DNA from: Flammeovirgaceae bacterium UBA4659
Lineage (GTDB): Bacteria > Bacteroidota > Bacteroidia > Cytophagales > Cyclobacteriaceae
Reading direction: 5' to 3'
Assembly: GCA_002405445.1 (NCBI GenBank)
Contig: DHLV01000222.1
Coordinates: 1 to 11,200, forward strand
DNA length: 11,200 nt
Position numbers and translations under genes: made by a program. Positions 6,714 to 11,200 of the stretch are shown piece by piece. Below the pieces are notes generated by a model. It was not told the DNA's origin. It searched no databases and worked only from the letters and a program-made list of their open reading frames with translations. Position 1 is the first letter of the stretch. Each line of letters begins with the position of its first letter.

Positions 6714-8600
6714 ATGCTCACCAGCTTTAAAAAATACCGCGAAGAGTACGAAAACAGCATCCTCACACCCATCGACTTTTGGAACCACCAGGCACAACAT
6801 TTTTTGTGGCGCAAAAAATGGGAAAACGTTTTGGAATATGATTTCCACAAGCCCGAAGTGAAGTGGTTCATCGGTGCGAAGTTGAACATCACCGAAAACT
6901 GCATCGACAGACACTTGCCTTCGCGGGCGCACCAAACAGCCATCATTTGGGAGTCGAATGACCCGGGTGAGCCTGCTCGCAGAATTACATACCAAGAGTT
7001 GGCCCGCGAGGTGAACCGAGTCGCTAACATGTTGAAAGCCCACGGGGTATCCAAAGGCGACCGGGTTTGCATATACATGCCGATGGTACCGGAAACAGCC
7101 TTTGCAATGCTGGCTTGTGCCAGAATTGGGGCCGTACATTCCGTTGTTTTTGCGGGTTTCTCTGCAGGCTCGTTATCTGACCGAATCAATGATTGTGGTT
7201 GCAAATTGGTACTCACTGCCGATGGTGGCTTGCGCGGTGATAAAAAAATTGACCTCAAGGCCATTGTGGATGAGGCATTGAAAAAATGTGATTCTGTGAA
7301 GAACTGCATCGTTCTCAATCGCGCCAGGCTGAATGTGAAGATGCAAGCCGGACGCGACTTTTGGTGGCACGATCAAATCAAACCTGTAAGCGACTTTTGC
7401 GTGGCAGAAGAAATGGACTCCGAAGACTTACTTTTTATCCTTTACACGTCTGGGTCTACGGGCAAGCCAAAAGGCATGGTACATACCTGCGGTGGTTACA
7501 TGGTGTATACCCACTACACTTTCAAAAATGTATTTCAGTACAAAGAAGGACAAATCTATTGGTGCACAGCCGATGTAGGGTGGATCACCGGCCACTCTTA
7601 CATTGTTTACGGCCCACTCTCCGCAGGCGCTACCACGCTCATGTTTGAAGGGGTGCCTTCCTGGCCCGACATGGGTCGCTTCTGGCATGTAGTGGAAAAG
7701 CACAAGGTCAACATTTTTTACACTGCCCCTACTGCCATTCGCTCCTTGGAAAAAGCACCCTTGTCATTTGTGGAAAAATATGATCTCTCTTCGCTGCAGG
7801 TGCTGGGTAGCGTAGGCGAACCCATCAATGAGGAGGCGTGGCATTGGTATGATAAGAACATCGGCAAAGGCAAGTGCCCCATTGTTGACACCTGGTGGCA
7901 AACAGAAACGGGCGGCATCATGATTTCGCCCTTGGCGGGGATCACCGAACTGAAGCCGGCATTCGCCACGCTGCCATTGCCAGGTGTACAGCCCGCCATC
8001 ATGGATGAGTCAGGAACAGAACTGGAAGGCACCTTGTGTGAAGGCCGCCTTGCAATCAAGTACCCGTGGCCCTCAATGGCACGAACAATTTATGGTGACC
8101 ACCAACGATTTAAAGACACATACTTCTCAACATTCCCAGGCAAGTATTTTACGGGCGATGGATGCAAACGGGACGAAGACGGCTACTACCGCATTACAGG
8201 CCGAGTAGATGACATTATCATTGTCTCGGGCCACAACCTGGGCACGGCAGAAATTGAGAGCGCCATAGATGAGCATTCAGCGGTATGCGAATCGGCAGTT
8301 GTTGGCTTCCCACACGATGTAAAAGGGCAAGGCGTGTATGCTTTTGTGGTAACCTACGATCCGGTGCACGAAGAGGGGCACCTGCGCACTGAGATCAAAG
8401 ATGTGGTGGCAAAAATAATCGGGCCAATAGCAAAACCAGACAAGGTTCAATTCGTGAGCGGGTTGCCCAAAACACGCAGCGGTAAGATTATGAGGCGCAT
8501 CTTGCGCAAGATCGCTGAAGGGGATACAAGCAATCTGGGCGATACGACTACATTGCTGGATCCCACAGTGGTGGACGAAATCAAAAGAGGAGTCATATAG
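6714..8600 (+). CDS. acs: acetyl-CoA synthetase (AMP-forming)
   Basis: Acs activates acetate with ATP to acetyl-AMP and then acetyl-CoA, allowing acetate use and scavenging in the cytoplasm. At 628 residues it is close to the usual 630-650. Visible in order: an N-terminal ACAS domain with W-F-I-G-A-K-L-N-I-T-E-N-C (51-63), the P-loop-like Y-T-S-G-S-T-G-K-P-K-G (244-254), the acetate-pocket and ATP motif W-W-Q-T-E-T-G-G (394-401), Y-F-T-G-D-G (478-483), the hinge G-R-V-D-D (496-500), and the C-terminal R-S-G-K-I-M-R-R with catalytic Lys591, the residue acetylated to switch off Acs in many bacteria. The start at 6714 places the first residues where related proteins begin; an overlapping out-of-frame ATG lies four bases earlier. 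No acetyltransferase or deacetylase gene is nearby. DUF3127 follows 49 bases downstream. Confidence 0.97.
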   Translation: MLTSFKKYREEYENSILTPIDFWNHQAQHFLWRKKWENVLEYDFHKPEVKWFIGAKLNITENCIDRHLPSRAHQTAIIWESNDPGEPARRITYQELAREVNRVANMLKAHGVSKGDRVCIYMPMVPETAFAMLACARIGAVHSVVFAGFSAGSLSDRINDCGCKLVLTADGGLRGDKKIDLKAIVDEALKKCDSVKNCIVLNRARLNVKMQAGRDFWWHDQIKPVSDFCVAEEMDSEDLLFILYTSGSTGKPKGMVHTCGGYMVYTHYTFKNVFQYKEGQIYWCTADVGWITGHSYIVYGPLSAGATTLMFEGVPSWPDMGRFWHVVEKHKVNIFYTAPTAIRSLEKAPLSFVEKYDLSSLQVLGSVGEPINEEAWHWYDKNIGKGKCPIVDTWWQTETGGIMISPLAGITELKPAFATLPLPGVQPAIMDESGTELEGTLCEGRLAIKYPWPSMARTIYGDHQRFKDTYFSTFPGKYFTGDGCKRDEDGYYRITGRVDDIIIVSGHNLGTAEIESAIDEHSAVCESAVVGFPHDVKGQGVYAFVVTYDPVHEEGHLRTEIKDVVAKIIGPIAKPDKVQFVSGLPKTRSGKIMRRILRKIAEGDTSNLGDTTTLLDPTVVDEIKRGVI

Positions 8601-8615
8601 TGCATGGGTTTTGTT

Positions 8616-8623
8616 TACATTTG
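8616..8623 (+). promoter_or_regulatory. possible -7 box ahead of the DUF3127 gene
   Basis: TACATTTG is an exact match to TAnnTTTG, in the 49-base gap after acs and 26 bases ahead of the ATG at 8650. No TTG was found at the -33 distance. It would let the DUF3127 gene be expressed independently of acs. Confidence 0.4.
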
Positions 8624-8649
8624 CCTAATTTTAATACAAAATCGATCGA

Positions 8650-8991
8650 ATGGAAATAAGCGGAAAAGTGATTGGCCTGCTGCCGATGCAAACGGGTCAA
8701 GGAAAAAATGGACCTTGGAAAAAACAAGAATTTATTTTGGAAACGCCCGGCCAATACCCAAAGAAAGTTTGCGTATCTCTTTGGGGCGAGAAGGTGGACG
8801 AGTTTCGCATCAATGCGGGCGACACCATCACGGCTTCAATCAATGTGGAAAGCCGGGAGTATAATGGCAAATGGTATACTGAGGTGCGTGCCTGGAAAAT
8901 TTCTAAACAGGGCGGCAGCGTGGCGGCACCCCCGCCTGGTGACGAGCCATTTGTAGCTGACCCGGGTGCTACCGATGACTTGCCGTTCTAG
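8650..8991 (+). CDS. DUF3127 protein with SSB-like acidic C-terminal tip
   Basis: A 113-residue member of the Bacteroidota family DUF3127. The N-terminal domain (residues 1-85) opens M-E-I-S-G-K-V-I-G-L-L-P and is rich in alternating hydrophobic strands, compatible with an OB-like fold; it includes the family-typical G-Q-G-K-N-G-P-W-K-K-Q-E-F (16-28) and E-Y-N-G-K-W-Y-T-E-V-R-A-W (70-82). A flexible Pro/Gly-rich linker (about 86-103) leads to the last five residues D-D-L-P-F, which closely resemble the D-D-I-P-F tip by which bacterial SSB recruits DNA repair and replication proteins. This suggests a single-stranded nucleic-acid-related role, but the family function is not established to my knowledge. 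The ATG at 8650 is preferred because the conserved N-terminus starts there and a -7 box lies just upstream. Confidence 0.88.
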   Translation: MEISGKVIGLLPMQTGQGKNGPWKKQEFILETPGQYPKKVCVSLWGEKVDEFRINAGDTITASINVESREYNGKWYTEVRAWKISKQGGSVAAPPPGDEPFVADPGATDDLPF

Positions 8992-9170
8992 CGGTATCAC
9001 AATACATCATTTGCTGAAAGCAGAAACAGCCAAATGTTTTATTTGGCATAAGTCCTACTGCTTAAAAGAATATACTTTTTGTTTTGCCGGGCAGCCATTC
9101 AGGCAAAATATTTATCTTTGCAACCGTTTTCGGAACGCAAAAAACTCAAACTCAACTAAAATTTTTTGTA
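8992..9170. other. intergenic region before gdh
   Basis: No gene is supported in these 179 bases; open frames across it are short and lack family signal. Its only recognisable element is the -7 box at 9113-9120. No clear terminator hairpin was found after the DUF3127 stop. Confidence 0.6.
9113..9120 (+). promoter_or_regulatory. -7 promoter box for gdh
   Basis: TATCTTTG matches TAnnTTTG exactly and lies 50 bases ahead of the ATG at 9171. A TTTTG at 9082-9086 could serve as the -33 element but its spacing (26 bases) is longer than usual. The box supports a gdh start downstream of it. Confidence 0.5.
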
Positions 9171-10445
9171 ATGGCTTACATCGAACCTGCTCCGCTTCTC
9201 GACAAAGAGAATCCATTTGAAGCGATGATGACTCGTTTCCACACTGCATCGCAGATACTGGGCCTGGAAGAGGAAATATACAACGTATTGAAAGTGCCTG
9301 CACGCCAGGTGATCGTGTCGTTACCGATCACAATGGATGATGGCAGCATACGCGTATTTGAGGGTTACCGCGTTATCCATTCAACAATTTTGGGTCCGTC
9401 AAAAGGAGGCATTCGTTTCGATCCGCATGTAAATATTGATGAAGTAAAAGCATTGGCAGCCTGGATGACTTGGAAGTGCGCAGTAGTCGATATCCCCTAT
9501 GGCGGTGCAAAAGGTGGCGTTACCTGCAACCCGCGGGAAATGAGCGCGGGTGAAATCGAGCGATTGATGCGTGCTTATACATTGGCCATGATTGACATCT
9601 TCGGGGCCGACAAAGATATTCCCGCGCCTGACATGGGCACCGGGCCACGTGAAATGGCCTGGTTGATGGACGAGTACTCACGCACCCAAGGCATGACCGT
9701 CAACGCTGTGGTGACAGGAAAGCCCATCGTACTCGGTGGTTCGTTGGGACGAACAGAGGCTACCGGGCGGGGCGTAATGGTGAGTGCCTTGGCAGCGATG
9801 GAGAAATTGAAGATCAACCCGTACAAGGCTACTTGTGCCGTTCAGGGCTTTGGTAACGTTGGCTCATGGGCCGCGCGCCTGTTGGCCGAACGTGGTCTGA
9901 AGGTACAAGCCGTCAGTGATTTGGGTGGCGCTTACTACAATGAAAACGGAATTGATATTGAGGCAGCAGTTCGATACCGCGATGCGAACAAAGGCTCACT
10001 CGAAGGTTTCAAAGAAGCTCAGCGAATAAGCGGTGGCGATATTTTGACTTTGCCGGTAGACGTGCTGGTGCCGGCCGCAACCGAAGATGTTATTACCGCC
10101 AGCAATGCCGGTAAAATTCAGGCGAAGTTGATTGTGGAAGGAGCAAATGGCCCAACCTCATCTAAAGCTGACAGTGTTATTTATGAAAAAGGCATCAGTG
10201 TGGTGCCGGACATCTTGGCCAATGCAGGTGGCGTAACTGTTTCTTACTTCGAGTGGGTACAAAATCGCCTCGGTTACAAGTGGACAGCCGACCGCGTCAA
10301 TCGAAGAAGTGACCGAATCATGAAAGACGCTTTCGACAACGTGTATAAGACAGCGGTCGATTACAAGGTTTCTTTGCGCATAGCTGCCTATATGGTCGCC
10401 ATAGACAAAGTGGCGAAGACGTATAAATACCGCGGAGGATTTTGA
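9171..10445 (+). CDS. Glu/Leu/Phe/Val dehydrogenase family, probably glutamate dehydrogenase
   Basis: Catalyses reversible oxidative deamination, most likely of glutamate to 2-oxoglutarate with NAD(P), linking carbon and nitrogen metabolism. From ATG 9171 the protein has 424 residues, the usual length of the hexameric small-type enzymes; an in-frame ATG at 9084 would add 29 residues of unrelated composition and lies upstream of the -7 box, so it is rejected. Substrate-domain motifs: G-P-S-K-G-G-I-R-F (Lys78), T-W-K-C-A-V (Lys102), P-Y-G-G-A-K-G-G-V with catalytic Lys114, and P-A-P-D-M-G-T (Asp154). The Rossmann domain shows G-F-G-N-V-G (226-231) and, in the next strand, an A-V-S-D end (247-250) whose Asp hints at NAD rather than NADP, a weak inference. 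The C-terminal Y-F-E-W-V-Q-N motif is present. It is probably monocistronic. Leucine or other amino-acid specificity cannot be excluded. Confidence 0.95.
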   Translation: MAYIEPAPLLDKENPFEAMMTRFHTASQILGLEEEIYNVLKVPARQVIVSLPITMDDGSIRVFEGYRVIHSTILGPSKGGIRFDPHVNIDEVKALAAWMTWKCAVVDIPYGGAKGGVTCNPREMSAGEIERLMRAYTLAMIDIFGADKDIPAPDMGTGPREMAWLMDEYSRTQGMTVNAVVTGKPIVLGGSLGRTEATGRGVMVSALAAMEKLKINPYKATCAVQGFGNVGSWAARLLAERGLKVQAVSDLGGAYYNENGIDIEAAVRYRDANKGSLEGFKEAQRISGGDILTLPVDVLVPAATEDVITASNAGKIQAKLIVEGANGPTSSKADSVIYEKGISVVPDILANAGGVTVSYFEWVQNRLGYKWTADRVNRRSDRIMKDAFDNVYKTAVDYKVSLRIAAYMVAIDKVAKTYKYRGGF

Positions 10446-10538
10446 TATCTGCACAGTTTGGAAAGCCAAAATTACCCGGCCCAGGTTTTTTTGGTGCCCA
10501 TTAACCCCAAATAAATTGGCCTTTGTTGTTGGGTTTAC

Positions 10539-10570
10539 TTGGATAATTGGGTTGCATTTGCCGATATTTG
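10539..10570 (+). promoter_or_regulatory. possible rpmB promoter
   Basis: A TTG at 10539-10541 is followed after 21 bases by GATATTTG (10563-10570), one base off TAnnTTTG. The spacing is close to that reported for the Bacteroidota -33/-7 pair. It is 35 bases ahead of the rpmB ATG. The match is imperfect, and the sequence around it is T/G-rich. Confidence 0.3.
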
Positions 10571-10574
10571 CAGT

Positions 10575-10590
10575 CCCTTTAAAAAAAGGG
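10575..10590 (+). terminator. hairpin with T-rich tail ahead of rpmB
   Basis: CCCTTT pairs with AAAGGG around an AAAA loop, followed by a T-rich stretch (10591-10605) running into the rpmB ATG. It could terminate gdh transcripts (stop codon about 130 bases upstream), attenuate the ribosomal cluster, or form the 5' end of the rpmB mRNA. The six-base stem is short and half A/T, so it is a weak terminator at best. Confidence 0.35.
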
Positions 10591-10605
10591 TTAATTTTCA
10601 TTTTT

Positions 10606-10848
10606 ATGGCAAGGGTTTGTGAAATTACCGGAAAAAGACCGCGTGTCGGTAACAACGTGTCGCACGCGAACAACAAGACAAAACGGAAGTTTTATCCTAA
10701 CCTCCAAACGAAGCGCTTTTTTGTGCCGGAGGAAGGCAAGTGGATCACACTAAAGTTGTCAACAAAGGCAATCAAAACAATCAACCTGAAGGGTGTGTCG
10801 CAGGTGATTAAGGATGCAAAAGGGAAGGGTCTGTACACCGGTCGTTAA
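10606..10848 (+). CDS. rpmB: 50S ribosomal protein L28
   Basis: Protein bL28 of the large ribosomal subunit. From ATG 10606 it has 80 residues and begins [12 protein letters not shown], the standard Bacteroidota start; the frame is open 90 bases further upstream, but that stretch contains the putative promoter and hairpin and does not resemble L28. Typical features: [16 protein letters not shown] (18-33), a basic body, and the end K-G-L-Y-T-G-R. There is no Shine-Dalgarno; the start is preceded by a run of five T. It opens the cluster rpmB-rpmG-DUF4295, an order that is conserved in this phylum and is usually followed by ftsY, which would lie past the window edge. Confidence 0.97.
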   Translation: MARVCEITGKRPRVGNNVSHANNKTKRKFYPNLQTKRFFVPEEGKWITLKLSTKAIKTINLKGVSQVIKDAKGKGLYTGR

Positions 10849-10865
10849 TCGATAACATCAAATTT

Positions 10866-11048
10866 ATGGCACGGAGCAAAAATCGAATTCAGGTGATTAT
10901 GGAGTGTACAGAGCACAAGACATCTGGCATGCCCGGCATGAGCCGCTACATCACCACCAAAAACAGAAAAAACACCACCGAGCGATTAGAGTTGAAGAAA
11001 TACAACCCGGTGTTGAAAAAATACACGTTACACAAAGAAATTAAATAA
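10866..11048 (+). CDS. rpmG: 50S ribosomal protein L33
   Basis: Protein bL33 of the large subunit, 60 residues, beginning [16 protein letters not shown] and containing the family segment [12 protein letters not shown] (26-37), then R-L-E-L-K-K-Y-N-P. Only one Cys (position 14) is present, so the four-Cys zinc-ribbon version is absent and this is a zinc-independent form. It starts 17 bases after rpmB and ends two bases ahead of the DUF4295 gene, which makes a single transcript very likely. The upstream bases are A-rich without a Shine-Dalgarno, as usual for this phylum. Confidence 0.97.
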   Translation: MARSKNRIQVIMECTEHKTSGMPGMSRYITTKNRKNTTERLELKKYNPVLKKYTLHKEIK

Positions 11049-11050
11049 CC

Positions 11051-11200
11051 ATGGCAAAAAAGGTTGTTGCATCGCTCAAGAAAACAGACGGAAAGAATTA
11101 CGCAAAGGTGATTCGTGCTGTAAAGTCAGACAAAACAGGAGCTTACATTTTCAAAGAAGAAATTGTATCTGCCGACTTGGTAAAGGAGACATTGGCCAAA
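11051..11200 (+). CDS. DUF4295 family small ribosome-associated protein (3' end cut)
   Basis: Fifty codons from ATG 11051 to the window edge, with no stop reached; the family is about 50-55 residues long, so only a few codons are missing. The sequence begins M-A-K-K-V-V-A-S-L-K and contains V-K-S-D-K-T-G-A-Y-I-F (28-38), typical of DUF4295, a basic Bacteroidota-specific family. It follows rpmG by two bases, in the position it usually takes. I recall a Flavobacterium ribosome structure that identified a protein of this kind as a large-subunit component named bL38; that equivalence is from memory. The A-rich leader without Shine-Dalgarno matches its neighbours. Confidence 0.88.
   Translation, partial: MAKKVVASLKKTDGKNYAKVIRAVKSDKTGAYIFKEEIVSADLVKETLAK

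Noticed and set aside
6710..6730. Six-codon open frame overlapping the acs start (possible leader peptide)
   Set aside because: It begins only four bases before the acs ATG, encodes no run of regulatory codons, and is what chance would give.
6683..7376. Long minus-strand frames of up to 211 codons opposite acs
   Set aside because: They are antisense shadows of a clearly coding acs with all family motifs; no recognisable protein features.
9084..9170. Upstream in-frame ATG for the glutamate dehydrogenase
   Set aside because: The extra 29 residues do not resemble the family, and the -7 promoter box at 9113-9120 lies downstream of that ATG, so 9171 is the better start.
10457..10470. Small hairpin TTTGG-AAAG-CCAAA shortly after the gdh stop as a terminator
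   Set aside because: The stem is only five pairs and no T-run follows; evidence is too weak for a terminator call.
10516..10605. Upstream extension of the rpmB frame
   Set aside because: The extra residues are hydrophobic and unlike L28; the region carries a promoter-like pair and a hairpin. The standard M-A-R-V-C-E start is at 10606.

Overview
The window looks like a chromosomal segment of a Bacteroidota bacterium, probably of the Cytophagales type. The grounds are the DUF3127 and DUF4295 families (both essentially restricted to Bacteroidota), the rpmB-rpmG-DUF4295 gene order, several TAnnTTTG-type -7 promoter boxes, A-rich or absent Shine-Dalgarno regions, and two families of short G/C-rich palindromic repeats familiar from this phylum. 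Coding density is high and no gap between genes exceeds about 180 bases. No tRNA, rRNA, CRISPR array or complete insertion sequence was seen.

Region 1 (1-3309). A gene of unknown function, possibly cut by the left edge, runs rightward and meets a leftward cluster tail to tail. Read in its own direction, that cluster is ruvB (Holliday-junction helicase), then a fused gene, then a small exported/membrane protein of unknown function. The fused gene is the most unusual object here: a complete DUF559 (Vsr-like nuclease-fold) domain, then a translated G/C-rich palindrome, then a complete epoxyqueuosine reductase (QueG) that has no ATG of its own.

Region 2 (3392-5921). A rightward, closely spaced set: apbE (flavin transferase), a two-gene overlapping accessory module (68-aa protein plus a nucleotidyltransferase-fold protein), and a ZIP-family metal transporter whose histidine-rich loop carries a second, shorter type of palindrome. 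ApbE appears to lack the usual metal-binding Asp near its C-terminus.

Region 3 (5938-8991). Leftward mtgA (monofunctional peptidoglycan glycosyltransferase) converges on the ZIP gene and diverges from acs (acetyl-CoA synthetase), which is followed by a DUF3127 protein ending in an SSB-like acidic tip.

Region 4 (9171-11200). A Glu/Leu/Phe/Val-type glutamate dehydrogenase with its own -7 box, then the ribosomal cluster rpmB-rpmG-DUF4295, cut by the right edge. A small hairpin lies immediately ahead of rpmB.

Most genes are housekeeping (DNA repair, tRNA modification, cell wall, central carbon and nitrogen metabolism, translation). The best candidate for something poorly described is the DUF559/palindrome unit between ruvB and queG, which looks like an insertion that kept the downstream gene in frame and turned it into a nuclease-QueG fusion.
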